Made by a program: the position numbers and the translations under genes
The notes under the pieces: generated by a model
Told to the model about the DNA's origin: nothing
Databases searched by the model: none
Seen by the model: the letters and a program-made list of their open reading frames with translations, nothing else
Assembly: GCA_018819105.1 (NCBI GenBank)
Contig: JAHJQV010000004.1
Span: 78,983-142,982 of the forward strand
Length of the DNA stretch: 64,000 nucleotides
Source: Gammaproteobacteria bacterium
GTDB taxonomy: Bacteria > Pseudomonadota > Gammaproteobacteria > Xanthomonadales > Wenzhouxiangellaceae
Reading direction: 5' to 3'
Shown: in pieces, positions 1 to 8,500 of the stretch
How positions within the stretch are numbered: position 1 is the first letter of the stretch
How the letters are laid out: each line of letters begins with the position of its first letter

Positions 1-100
1 AGCCGCGCATGGCCGTTATTGTTGACAGCGTTGTGACCGTCCTGAAACCAGCATTCTGGCTCGACAGGAATTGGCGCCACATGTCAGTCGCTGGCTGCGA

Positions 101-355
101 TCAGCGACCTTTGCGCATGACAAATCCAATGATCAGCAGCAGCAGCACGGCACCGACCACGGCGGTGACAATGCTGTTGATCAGGCCGGTGCCAACGGCG
201 ACGCCAAGTTGCGCGAACAACCAGCCACCGATCACCGCGCCGACGATGCCGACGATGATGTTGACTACGATGCCCTGACCACCACCCTTGACGATCAGAC
301 CAGCCAGCCAGCCGGCGATGCCGCCGACAATCAACCAGATCAGGATACCTTCCAT
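101..355 (-). CDS. GlsB/YeaQ/YmgE family stress-associated membrane protein
   Basis: Small inner-membrane protein of 84 aa. Nearly the whole chain is hydrophobic and glycine-rich, giving about three membrane helices (residues 3-20, 28-48, 55-77) before a short basic tail MRKGR. This pattern is typical of the transglycosylase-associated GlsB/YeaQ/YmgE family. Family members are linked to general stress or stationary phase in enterobacteria, but no biochemical activity is established. The start at 355 was chosen because GAGGTG lies 6 nt upstream; an in-frame upstream extension to 415 would add about 20 non-conserved residues. It is transcribed divergently from the membrane protein at 510. The 100 bases beyond its stop, to the window edge, hold nothing I can recognise. 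Confidence 0.85.
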   Translation of the reverse strand: MEGILIWLIVGGIAGWLAGLIVKGGGQGIVVNIIVGIVGAVIGGWLFAQLGVAVGTGLINSIVTAVVGAVLLLLIIGFVMRKGR

Positions 356-450
356 AATGAACACCTCATGACTGTGAAAATTAATGTCGACACAGTATCG
401 CACAGCCACGTGCACGATTCATGTCAGACCTAAGACCATGTTGCGGATGA

Positions 451-479
451 TTGACGGTCGAGCAGATTTGCTATATAAA
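451..479 (+). promoter_or_regulatory. Sigma-70-type promoter for the 510 gene
   Basis: TTGACG at 451-456 and TATAAA at 474-479 are separated by exactly 17 nt, a near-consensus housekeeping promoter. It lies about 30 nt upstream of the ATG at 510 and should drive the three-gene run 510-2555. Prediction from sequence only. Confidence 0.6.
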
Positions 480-509
480 TAGTTACATAGCTAGCTGGAG
501 TGCATCATC

Positions 510-1241
510 ATGTCATTGCTGCTCGATCTCAATCGCTGGATCCACGTGATCTTTGGCTTTCTGGGCCTGGCCGCGTTCTGGGTGCCGATCCTCACCCGCA
601 AGGGCAGTCAGCCGCATCGCCGTTTCGGTCGCCTGTTTCGCTACTCGGCCATGGTGGTGATCACCGCCGCTGTGATCTCGGTGGTTCTGACGCTGCTGCG
701 CTTGTCACAGGTGGGCCAGGGACCGGCGGAGAACCCGGTAGGCTGGGCGTTTCTGGTGTTTCTGGGCTATCTGGCGCTGGCCACCGGAGTAATGCTGTCG
801 CACGGCATAGCCGTGCTCGGTCACAAACGCGATCTGCGTCAGTTGCGCACCCCTTATCGCCGGCTGCTGGCCTGGCTGTCCATTGCCGGCAGTGCGTTCG
901 TGATCGGCTGGGCGCTGTACTGGCAGCCACCCAACGCCATGCTGCTGTATGCGCTGTCACCGCTGGGCATCGCCAATGGGGTGGGCATGCTGAAGCTCTA
1001 TCGGATGCCGGCGGATGATGCAAAAACCTGGCTGTATGAGCACATCGGGGCCATGCTCGGCACCGGCATCGCCTTCCACACCGCTTTTGCCGTGTTCGGG
1101 GTCAATCAGTTGCTGCAGTTCGAACTGCCAGGCCTGCTGTCGCTGGTGCCGTGGCTGCTGCCAGCTGCCGTGGGGATTCCAGCCTCGGTGTTGTGGCAAC
1201 GTTACTATCGCCGGCAAGCGCATGCGCCTGCAGCACACTGA
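510..1241 (+). CDS. Polytopic membrane protein, DUF2306-like
   Basis: A 243-aa integral membrane protein with about seven hydrophobic segments (roughly residues 10-28, 46-66, 80-102, 120-140, 145-165, 180-203, 212-235). The loop after the first segment reads RKGSQPHRRFGRLF; such a His/Arg/Gly loop is typical of DUF2306-type proteins, so that family is my best guess. No enzymatic motif is visible. The ATG at 510 follows CTGGAG and a strong promoter. The gene ends 11 nt before a PadR-type regulator, which suggests co-transcription and possibly control by that regulator, although its function cannot be deduced from sequence. Confidence 0.6.
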   Translation: MSLLLDLNRWIHVIFGFLGLAAFWVPILTRKGSQPHRRFGRLFRYSAMVVITAAVISVVLTLLRLSQVGQGPAENPVGWAFLVFLGYLALATGVMLSHGIAVLGHKRDLRQLRTPYRRLLAWLSIAGSAFVIGWALYWQPPNAMLLYALSPLGIANGVGMLKLYRMPADDAKTWLYEHIGAMLGTGIAFHTAFAVFGVNQLLQFELPGLLSLVPWLLPAAVGIPASVLWQRYYRRQAHAPAAH

Positions 1242-1252
1242 GCGGTGCGAGC

Positions 1253-1837
1253 ATGAGCCTGCAGCACATACTGCTTGGCCTGCTGGCGCAGCCGGCCAGC
1301 GGCTATGATCTGAAGCAGGCGTTTCAGCAGCGGCTGAGCCATTACTGGGCTGCCGAACTGGCGCAGATCTACCCTGCCCTCAAACGCATGCAGCGCGATG
1401 GCCTGTTGACCAGCAGGCAACAGGCCTCGGACAAAGGCCCACGCAAACGCATCTATCGCCGTACCGCTGCCGGGCAGCGGTGTCTGCAGCAATGGCTGCA
1501 ATCCGGACCGGAAGTGCACAGCGACCGCCTCAGCTGGCTGGCCCAGGTGGCTTTTCTGGACACCGTGCCGGTCGCCGAACAGCTGGATTTTTTCCGTCTG
1601 TTGCAGGCCGAGTTCGAGCGCCATCGGGCGCAGTTGCAGACAATCGCAGCCGACTGGTCGGCACAGGATCCGGACTGCCCTGAGCATTTAGGGGGCAACG
1701 ACCTGTTTGCTCACATGACCTTGCGCCTGGGCGTGACAAAATACACCACCATCATTGACTGGTGCAGCGAATGCCTGCAGCGACTGGAACATGCCGATGC
1801 CAAGCAAGCCGGTTCTGATCATCCAACTGCGTCCTGA
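1253..1837 (+). CDS. PadR family transcriptional regulator
   Basis: A 194-aa protein with the PadR winged helix at the N terminus: it begins MSLQHILLGLLAQPASGYDL and continues with the recognition region around AQIYPALKRMQRDGLL. The C-terminal half (from about residue 90) is the helical, Vir-type dimerisation arm seen in long PadR proteins. Such proteins are dimeric repressors, often of membrane or detoxification genes, that respond to small ligands. The start at 1253 is the one that begins the conserved winged helix; upstream in-frame sequence lies inside the previous gene. Its 3' end overlaps the downstream amidotransferase by about 40 nt, so the run 510-2555 is probably one operon. The natural target may be the upstream membrane protein (inference). 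Confidence 0.85.
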   Translation: MSLQHILLGLLAQPASGYDLKQAFQQRLSHYWAAELAQIYPALKRMQRDGLLTSRQQASDKGPRKRIYRRTAAGQRCLQQWLQSGPEVHSDRLSWLAQVAFLDTVPVAEQLDFFRLLQAEFERHRAQLQTIAADWSAQDPDCPEHLGGNDLFAHMTLRLGVTKYTTIIDWCSECLQRLEHADAKQAGSDHPTAS

Positions 1838-2555
1838 AGACATCACCGCCGACAGCGAGCTGCGGGCGATACTGCGCTATGGTCAGCTGCAGGCCGGTGA
1901 TGTGGTGCGGCTGCGCGCCGAACAGCAGGGCCTGCCGGAGCTCGATCTGGCTTACTACAGCGCGATCATCGTCGGCGGCAGCCCGTTTGACATCAGCACG
2001 CCTGAGGCGCAAAAGTCGGCCATCCAGCGCAGCGTCGAATCAGGCTTTATGCGCCTGCTGGATGAGGTGACCCGGCTGGATTTTCCTTTTCTCGGCTGCT
2101 GCTCGGGCAACGGCCTGCTGGCGAAGTACTGCGGTTCATCCATCTCCAGACGCTACGCCGAGGCAGTCGGCGGGGTCGACATCACGCTCACCGCTGCGGC
2201 GCAGCAGGACCCGCTGTTGCAGCACATGCCGGCCAGCTTCCGGGTCATGGTCGGGCACAAGGAAGCCTGTGATGAGACGCCGGCACAGGCCACGCTGCTG
2301 GCCACCTCGCCCGGCTGTCCGGTGCAGATGTTTCGCCTGCAGCAGAACATCTACGCCACCCAGTTTCATCCCGAAGGGGATGCCGGGGAGTTCATCACCC
2401 GCATCAACACCTATCGCCACAACGGCTATTTCGAGCCCACCGAAGCCGATGCACTGATCGCTGACGTCAGTCACGAACGCACACCGTGGTCGCACGAGAT
2501 TCTGCGTCGCTTTGTACAACGTTATGTGTGGTGCAGTGCAGCGGATCGATGCTAA
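1797..2555 (+). CDS. Class I glutamine amidotransferase-like protein
   Basis: A 252-aa stand-alone GATase1 domain. The expected nucleophile elbow is LGCCSGNG, with catalytic Cys at about residue 102, and the distal dyad lies in QFHPEGD (His 191, Glu 193). The family would release ammonia from glutamine for a partner enzyme, or hydrolyse gamma-glutamyl compounds. No synthase partner is encoded next to it, as in GuaA-like orphans annotated as GMP synthase-related. Either of two close ATGs (1791, 1797) could be the start; 1797 gives MPSKPVLIIQLRPED, where the fold begins. It overlaps the PadR gene and is probably co-transcribed with it. The substrate is unknown. Confidence 0.8.
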   Translation: MPSKPVLIIQLRPEDITADSELRAILRYGQLQAGDVVRLRAEQQGLPELDLAYYSAIIVGGSPFDISTPEAQKSAIQRSVESGFMRLLDEVTRLDFPFLGCCSGNGLLAKYCGSSISRRYAEAVGGVDITLTAAAQQDPLLQHMPASFRVMVGHKEACDETPAQATLLATSPGCPVQMFRLQQNIYATQFHPEGDAGEFITRINTYRHNGYFEPTEADALIADVSHERTPWSHEILRRFVQRYVWCSAADRC

Positions 2556-2644
2556 GATGTTGGTCGTCGGGCATCACTGCAAACGGCTCATTGCCTGATG
2601 TCATCGGCTTGACCTTCTCCCAGTTTCAGTAACCAGGCAACAGC

Positions 2645-2935
2645 ATGTCCAAGCAACTCCGTCACGAAGATTTCCAGGCACTACTGCACGAGCCGGTGAC
2701 GCTGACCATCGGTGAGATCTCTTTGCCTGCCACCATTGCCGAGGTGAATGTCAGCCAGCGACACGGCGATGCCGAGCGGGAGCCGTTTTCGGTGATACTG
2801 ATTACCGAAACCGAACACAGCCACGGCCAGGCCATCTATGCCTTGCAGCACGAGCGACTGGGCAGCGTGGAACTGTTTCTGGTGCCGCTGGGGCCGAAAT
2901 CAGGCGGCATGAGCTACGAGGCCATTTTTACCTGA
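2645..2935 (+). CDS. DUF6916-like small protein, cytoplasmic form
   Basis: A 96-aa protein without a signal peptide. It has the pattern I associate with DUF6916: an N-terminal FxxLLHEPVTLT segment, a central strand pair, and a C-terminal ELFLVPLGP...YEAIF ending. A related but exported protein is encoded at 3489-3872, and three tail-collar genes lie just beyond, so the two DUF6916-like genes bracket a GNAT gene. The molecular function is unknown. It faces the GNAT gene convergently across a 21-nt gap. The GC-rich inverted repeat CACCCCG/CGGGGTG (2943-2949 and 2966-2972) at this junction may help termination, but it has no U-tract. Confidence 0.6.
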   Translation: MSKQLRHEDFQALLHEPVTLTIGEISLPATIAEVNVSQRHGDAEREPFSVILITETEHSHGQAIYALQHERLGSVELFLVPLGPKSGGMSYEAIFT

Positions 2936-2956
2936 AGCACAGCACCCCGGTCGCAA

Positions 2957-3484
2957 TCAGTGCGTCGGGGTGTCAACCGGTGCCACCCACTGCATCAGAT
3001 CATAAACGCCTTTGTCTTCGAGTCTGACGAAGCCCAGTCGATGATACAGACGCATCGCCGGGTTCTGTTTTTCCACGTGAATGCGCACCGGCAGTTGCCG
3101 TTGCTGCGCCAGAATCAGCACACAATGCAGCAGGGCACTGCCCAGCCCGTTGCCGCGCTGTGACGGCAACAGGGCAATGTCGATCAGGCGGATTTCATCA
3201 CTGCGCTGTTCCAGATAAAGCCGTCCAGCTGATTCGCCATGGTGGCAGATCAGGCCGAAATCGGCGGCCGGAAACTGGTCCTGATAATAACTGTGCTGGG
3301 CGCTGAACTGCTGCTGCAGAAAAGCCTGTCGCTGTGCCTCGCTCCACTGCGTTAGCTGTGCCACCTCCTCCGCGCGAGTGCTGGCATACACCGCGAACAG
3401 CAGCGCCTGGTCTTGCTCCGAGATGGCGCGCAGCGTCACCGCTGCGGGCCAGTCCGGCAACTGTTGCAAGGCCTGCAACAGCAC
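2957..3484 (-). CDS. GNAT family N-acetyltransferase
   Basis: A 175-aa acetyl-CoA-dependent acyltransferase of the GNAT fold. The coenzyme A-binding A motif is visible as LLPSQRGNGLGSALL at about residues 107-121, followed by the helix-strand B motif NPAMRLYHRLGF at about 141-152. The substrate cannot be predicted. The start appears to be GTG at 3484, four nucleotides after the stop of the exported DUF6916-like gene, so translational coupling is likely. It is the last gene of the minus-strand cluster that contains the three collar proteins. A GNAT next to collar genes recalls other tail-collar loci, but its role there is not known. Confidence 0.85.
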   Translation of the reverse strand: MLLQALQQLPDWPAAVTLRAISEQDQALLFAVYASTRAEEVAQLTQWSEAQRQAFLQQQFSAQHSYYQDQFPAADFGLICHHGESAGRLYLEQRSDEIRLIDIALLPSQRGNGLGSALLHCVLILAQQRQLPVRIHVEKQNPAMRLYHRLGFVRLEDKGVYDLMQWVAPVDTPTH

Positions 3485-3488
3485 AGTT

Positions 3489-3872
3489 TCAGCCCAGCTG
3501 GTTGATCACCGCTGTCAGCCGTTGTGGCTGCTGCAGCGATGGCTGCAGAAACAGGCTCATGGCCGTGCCATCGGCAGTGCTGAGCTGATAAATGCCTTCC
3601 GGCATATCGCTGGCGGTGTGGTGCTGAAACTGCAGGAAATACTGCTGTTCACAACCGGCAGATTCGACCTGCTGCAAAACCAGTTCAACAACTGCCCCAT
3701 GCTCCGGCAGGCGGGCCTGAAATGCGCTGGTCAGCATACTGCTGAAATAGCCCTGGCTCATCGGCGCGGCAGAGCATTGCGCTGGTGTTTGCATGGCTGC
3801 CGCAGCCAGCGTGGGAATCCCGGCACAGCCCAGCAGCAGGCAGCCGGCGGTGGTAAAGTCTCTGCGTTTCAT
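3489..3872 (-). CDS. Exported DUF6916-like protein
   Basis: A 127-aa protein starting MKRRDFTTAGCLLLGC. The RR pair before a hydrophobic stretch is Tat-like, LLGC fits a lipobox (Cys about 17), and a TLAAAA region could be a signal peptidase I site, so the protein is probably exported by one of these routes. The mature part resembles the DUF6916-like protein at 2645 (FxxxLPEHGAVVELVLQQV, then a QQYFLQFQH strand and a FLQP ending). The start at 3872 is preferred to the ATG at 3878 because GGAG sits 8 nt upstream. It lies 13 nt after a collar gene and 4 nt before the GNAT gene, clearly in one transcription unit. Function unknown. Confidence 0.65.
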   Translation of the reverse strand: MKRRDFTTAGCLLLGCAGIPTLAAAAMQTPAQCSAAPMSQGYFSSMLTSAFQARLPEHGAVVELVLQQVESAGCEQQYFLQFQHHTASDMPEGIYQLSTADGTAMSLFLQPSLQQPQRLTAVINQLG

Positions 3873-3885
3873 GGTCATGCTCCGG

Positions 3886-4398
3886 TCAACTGCGGGAAGG
3901 ATACAGACCCACCAGAGCAATAATGAAATTGATCGTGAGATAGGGCTGCATGTTGTTGTGTGGCTGACTGCCACCGGTGTTGGGCAGAGACTGCGCCGCC
4001 ATCGGTGCGAGGTTGTCCGGGGCGGCATACAAGGCTGTGCCGCGACCGAAATAGCCACCCGCTGGACTGCGCCGGTCTCCGTCTTCCACCGACACCTCCA
4101 TGCTGTGATTGTGCTGCGGCATCTGTGCTTCGGTGAGCGCAATCGACTCTGCGCCGCCACGCTGCCCCAGGCGACGGTCGGTCAGACCCGGCCCGCGGCC
4201 TGGGTGCATGGGCGCACGCCCTTCCATGTTGGGCAGCGCCGTGGTGGAGCGGCCATCACCGCCATAGGTGGTTCCGATCAGTGAAAACAGCGCTGTGTTC
4301 TGAGAAATCGGCAGCAACTGGCCATTGCAGAAGGCCCATCCCCTGGGGGCAAAGTTGCCTGCAAAAATACGAATTTCGGCGACAAACGGTTCAGACAT
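3886..4398 (-). CDS. Phage tail collar domain protein, copy 3
   Basis: A 170-aa paralogue of the next two genes upstream and member of the tail-collar (COG4675, microcystin-dependent MdpB-like) family. It opens MSEPFVAEIRIFAGNFAP, continues GWAFCNGQLLPISQN and YGGDGR, and closes with GGSQPHNNMQPY and GLYPSRS. The collar fold is known from short tail fibres of T4-like phages, but chromosomal versions are widespread and their role is not established. No signal peptide is present. AGAGGAC precedes the ATG by 7 nt. The central variable part (about residues 85-135) differs most between the three copies, as expected if the termini are structural and the middle is exposed. Confidence 0.88.
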   Translation of the reverse strand: MSEPFVAEIRIFAGNFAPRGWAFCNGQLLPISQNTALFSLIGTTYGGDGRSTTALPNMEGRAPMHPGRGPGLTDRRLGQRGGAESIALTEAQMPQHNHSMEVSVEDGDRRSPAGGYFGRGTALYAAPDNLAPMAAQSLPNTGGSQPHNNMQPYLTINFIIALVGLYPSRS

Positions 4399-4444
4399 GA
4401 CGTGGTCCTCTTGTTATTGTTCATGAACAGGTTAATTGGCGCGA

Positions 4445-4960
4445 TCAGTGGCGGGACGGGTAGATGCCGAACAGCGCAATGATGAAGTGAACGCACAGAT
4501 AAGGCATCAGATTGCTGTGTGACCGACTGCCGCCCACCTGGCTGATGGCCTGTGAGGACAGCGGGATCGGGGACAGATCCTGCACATACACATCGGCCTG
4601 TGCCTCAGCCGGTGAATTGCCGACGGCATCACGCGTTGTCGCGGTGCCAGCTGTACCCTGAAACGGGTGACCGTGACTGGGCAGCTGATTGACCGTCAGG
4701 GTCTCCTGCTCACTGCCACCCTTGCTGCCCAGACGTCGCTCGGACAGACCAGGCCCCTGACCTGCATGCAATGGCAGGCGCCCGCGCATATCGGGCAAGC
4801 CGAAGGTGGTGCGGCCATCGCCGCCATACACGGTACCGAGCAGACTGAACAGGGCATCGTTCTGCGATACAGCCAACAGTTGGCCGTCACAGAAAGCCCA
4901 GCCTCTGGGTGCGAAATTGCCCGCGAACATGCGGATTTCTCCTACGAATGGTTCTGACAT
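4445..4960 (-). CDS. Phage tail collar domain protein, copy 2
   Basis: A 171-aa collar-family paralogue with the same framework: MSEPFVGEIRMFAGNFAP, GWAFCDGQLLAVSQN, YGGDGRTTFGLPDMRGR and the C-terminal GGSRSHSNLMPY...GIYPSRH. In family terms this is the T4 short-tail-fibre collar fold, with no signal peptide. The variable middle carries Thr/Ala-rich sequence around residues 100-130. It begins 11 nt after copy 1 and has a strong GAGGAG site 7 nt before the ATG. The near-consensus ribosome-binding sites on all three copies suggest abundant, perhaps stoichiometric, synthesis. Confidence 0.88.
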   Translation of the reverse strand: MSEPFVGEIRMFAGNFAPRGWAFCDGQLLAVSQNDALFSLLGTVYGGDGRTTFGLPDMRGRLPLHAGQGPGLSERRLGSKGGSEQETLTVNQLPSHGHPFQGTAGTATTRDAVGNSPAEAQADVYVQDLSPIPLSSQAISQVGGSRSHSNLMPYLCVHFIIALFGIYPSRH

Positions 4961-4971
4961 GATCGCGCTCC

Positions 4972-5472
4972 TCAGTTACGGGATGGAAACAGGCCCTGCA
5001 GGGCAATACAAAAATTCACGGCGAGATAAGGCTGCATGTTGTTGTGCGCCTGACTGCCACCCGCATTGGTCACCATGTTCGCACCCATGCCGGTGCTGGT
5101 GGAGTGGCCGGCATAAACATTGCTGGCAGCCTGGCCGAGCACGCGTCCGGTCGGATCATCACCCGCAGAAGGGTTGTTGGTGGCCATGGCGATGTGCGTG
5201 TGCTGTGGCATCTCGTTGACTGACAGCGTGTGAGTTTCCTCGCCGCTTTTCTGCCCCTCACGATGCCCGTTGCCGACATGGATCGGGGTACGACCACGCA
5301 GATCCGGCAGCGCAAACGAGGTTCTGCCGTCACCACCATAGGTGGTGCCCAGCAAGGAATACAGCGACTGATTCTGATTGATGGGCAGAATCTGCCCGTC
5401 ACAGAAAGCCCATCCGCGCGGGGCAAAATTGAAGCCGACCATGCGTATTTCGGCCAAGAAAGGTTCTGACAT
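4972..5472 (-). CDS. Phage tail collar domain protein, copy 1
   Basis: A 166-aa collar-family protein and first of the three tandem paralogues in transcription order. It carries MSEPFLAEIRMVGFNFAP, GWAFCDGQILPINQN, YGGDGRTSFALPDLRGR, and the C-terminal GGSQAHNNMQPY and GLFPSRN. The ATG has AAGGAG 8 nt upstream, the best ribosome-binding site in the block. It lies 95 nt downstream of the giant Ig-like gene, so it may be read from that transcript or from its own promoter in the gap. No phage structural, replication or integration gene is nearby, so this is not an obvious prophage piece. Confidence 0.88.
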   Translation of the reverse strand: MSEPFLAEIRMVGFNFAPRGWAFCDGQILPINQNQSLYSLLGTTYGGDGRTSFALPDLRGRTPIHVGNGHREGQKSGEETHTLSVNEMPQHTHIAMATNNPSAGDDPTGRVLGQAASNVYAGHSTSTGMGANMVTNAGGSQAHNNMQPYLAVNFCIALQGLFPSRN

Positions 5473-5561
5473 TGTTGTTCTCCTTATGGTCCAGACTGAT
5501 TCGGTTTTATGCTTGTTGTCCCAACGTCACTTCGACATGCACAGTGACGCCAGCCAATGCG

Positions 5562-5580
5562 GCCGGATTAGAAATCCGGC
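5562..5580 (-). other. Perfect 8-bp hairpin spanning a stop codon
   Basis: GCCGGATT (5562-5569), a 3-nt loop and AATCCGGC (5573-5580) form a perfect stem. It contains the TAA stop of the giant Ig-like gene, just upstream of the first collar gene. No U-run follows, so it is a weak intrinsic terminator at best; transcript processing or 3'-end protection is an alternative. Confidence 0.5.
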
Positions 5581-8500
5581 TGCTGACAGGTGCCTGCTCC
5601 AACGTCCGTGACGCCAGCGCCATCGAGGAAATTGCTCACACCCGGGTTGTTTGCCACTCTGCTGGCAAAGTTTTCAATGCGATGCCCCGACGGACTGGCA
5701 TTGACATCAAACTCGACATCGACCGCAGTGTTGCCGGTGAACACCATGCAGTGCGTGGAGGTGCCGTTTTCGGTGTCCACGACCACTTCCACGCCGCCGG
5801 CAGGCTGGGCGTTGGTCACTGTGTTGTCGACAAAACGCATGTCCATGAAGGAGGTGTTCTCGATGTCGATGTCGACGACCTGGTCCAGCACACTGGTGTT
5901 GCCTGCGATCAGGTTGTTGGTCACGATGGCCTCCATGTCGGAGCTGTCCTCGGACAGCATCTCGATGGCTTCGCGGTTGGTGGAGCCAATCGGCACCACC
6001 TGGCCCAGTTCGTTGTTGGTCAGACTGATGTCGAAGTCCTGAGAGGCACCGCGGCTGGAGACAAAGAAAGCCTCGCGCGAGGTGTCGTCGATCATGTTGC
6101 CGGTACTCTCATGATCCAGTCGGGTGATGTCGTTTTCGGTGACGATGTCGATCACCCGGTGCCCCACCGCCGAGGTGCCGGTGGCCGTCGCTGCAGTCGG
6201 ATAGCCGATGCGGTCGATAAAGTTGTTGTCGAAGCGGCCATCCAGCAGCTTGTTGTTGCCGCCGATGCCTTGCAGGGTGATCACACCAGCGTTGGCCAGC
6301 GGACGACCGATGTCACGCAAGGTGTTGTTGCTGATGTTGTAGTTCAGCGTGGCATCGGCACTCGCGGCGGCAATGATGCCACCCAGGCCACCCGTCGCAC
6401 CCAGACCAACGGTGCCGTCGACGGCATCACGGAAGGTCGAGTTGTCCACCGTTACATTGACAGTACCGGTGCCGTTCGCATTGGCCTGGAAGCCGTTTCC
6501 GAACAGCTGCTCAAACAAACTTCCCAATATGACCTCGACTTCCATGTTGGAGCTACCAAAACTCTGCAGCAGCACATAGCTGCTGCCATTGGTGGCATCC
6601 TGGTTGGCGAACCGGGTAGCGTCGATGGTGAAGCGGGTCATGTCAGTGTTGGTGTTGCGCACTTCCAGTGCCTGCATGTTGGACACGTCGACGTTCTCGA
6701 TCAGACTGTCGAGGCGAATGCCGTTGATGCCGCCCAGATCAACCGCTTCCCAGCCGCCGGCAGCCGGGTTGTTGATGTGCACGGCGTCGAGGAAGATCTG
6801 CGCACCACCCTGGCTCTCCACCGCATGGTCATTGGTTGCCAGATTGTTGCCGCCGGCGCTGGAGTCAACCGTATCACCGACGTTGAACAGATTCATCGAA
6901 TGCAGCGAGACGTTGTTGGCATTGATCAGCAGCACGCCGTCGCCGGTGGTGTTCTGGATGGTGCCGCCGGAGCCGTTGCGACTCATTGAGCCATCACCAA
7001 CGACGGAAAACAGACCACCGCTGGGGAAGTTGTTCAGGGCAATGCCGTTGAGGCCGCCGTTGGCATCCACCCGATCGATGAAAAACAGTCCATTCAAGCC
7101 GTTCAGGTTGACCGCCGTTGCATTGACCGTGGCCACATTCAGCTGCCGCACGTCGATGCCGGTGAAAGCGCCGCTGCCGAACAGGCCCTGGACGCCGGAT
7201 GCAGGCGCAATGTTGAAGCCGCGCGCCAGCGCGCCATTGGCCAGTGTGACCTGACCCTGTACCACCGGGCGGGTGCCGGCCACGGCCGGCCGCGCGTCCA
7301 GCGTGCCGTTGCCGGGCACCTGCACGCCGAGGAAGCCGTCAAAGCTGTTGCCACTGGCGCCCTGCCCGATCAGTTGCTCATTGGTCACGAAGTTGTGGCC
7401 ACCGGGGTTGTTGCCCGAGGCCAGGAAGATTCTGGCGCCCGCAGCACGTCCGCCGGGCAGGTTCGACAATGCCTGCAGAGGACGATTGAGGCTGCCATCA
7501 CCACCTGGTGCCGCGCCTGAGTTGACCACCCACAGCGCCGGACCGGTGACAGTGACATTGACCGTGCCGGTGGCGCATTGCACCGGCCCTGCCGTGGTGG
7601 CGCTGTCACAAACTTCATAGCTGAAGCTGTCGTTGCCAGCGAATCCGCCGGGCGGATCGTAGCGGTAGGTGCCGGTGGCGGCATCGGTCAGCGTCAGCAA
7701 GGCGCCGTTGGCCGAGCTTGCCGCCAGCGGCGATACGCTGAGTGCTGTGTTGGGGTCGTCCACATCGGCCGCGCCGTCCTTGAGCAGTTCGCTGTCGCCG
7801 CCACCCAGGGTGATGCGGACTGCCGAATGCGTGGTCAGCGTGTGGTTGACCACGGTCGGCGGATCATTGACCGGGGTCAGCGTGATGGTCAGGTTCTGCG
7901 CCGGACTGCTGTCGACACCACCGTCGGCGGTGCCTCCATCGTCCATCAGCACGACACTGAAGCTGGCGCTGCCGAATGCGTTTGGTGCGGGGGTATAGCT
8001 GAGGTTGCCGGTGGCGGCATCCATCGTGGGCGCAACCGTGAAGCCCATGGTGCTGTCGCTGGCGGTCGGGGTCAGATTGAAGCTGAGGCCCTGAGCGGCT
8101 TCATCAGCCGGGCCGGCGCTGATGTTGAGGGCACCGCCGGTGATCACGCTGCCGGGGTCTTCATTGACCGCAGGCGGTGCGCCAATCACGGTAAAGCTCG
8201 GTGGGTCATTGACCGCAGCAATGGTGATGGTGAAGTTTTGCGGCGGTGAGGTGTCGACGCCACCATTGGCGGTGCCACCGTCGTCCATCAGCTCCAGGGT
8301 GATGGTGGCGCTGCCGTTGGCATCCGCGGCCGGAGTGAAGCTCAGGGTACCGTCAGGCGTTACCACAGGTGGCGCGCTGAACAGGGCAGGAGCGGTGTTG
8401 CCGGTGATGTTGAACATCAGCGTCTGGCCGACATCGGCTGGCCCGCCCGGACTGATGTTGCTGGCCCAGCCGACGATGCTTTGTGCGCCCGCATCTTCCA

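Noticed and set aside
5472..6989. A 505-codon plus-strand open frame opposite the giant Ig-like gene
   Set aside because: It is antisense to clear signal, repeat and beta-helix sequence. Long antisense frames are expected opposite GC-rich repeat genes, and its translation has no family pattern.
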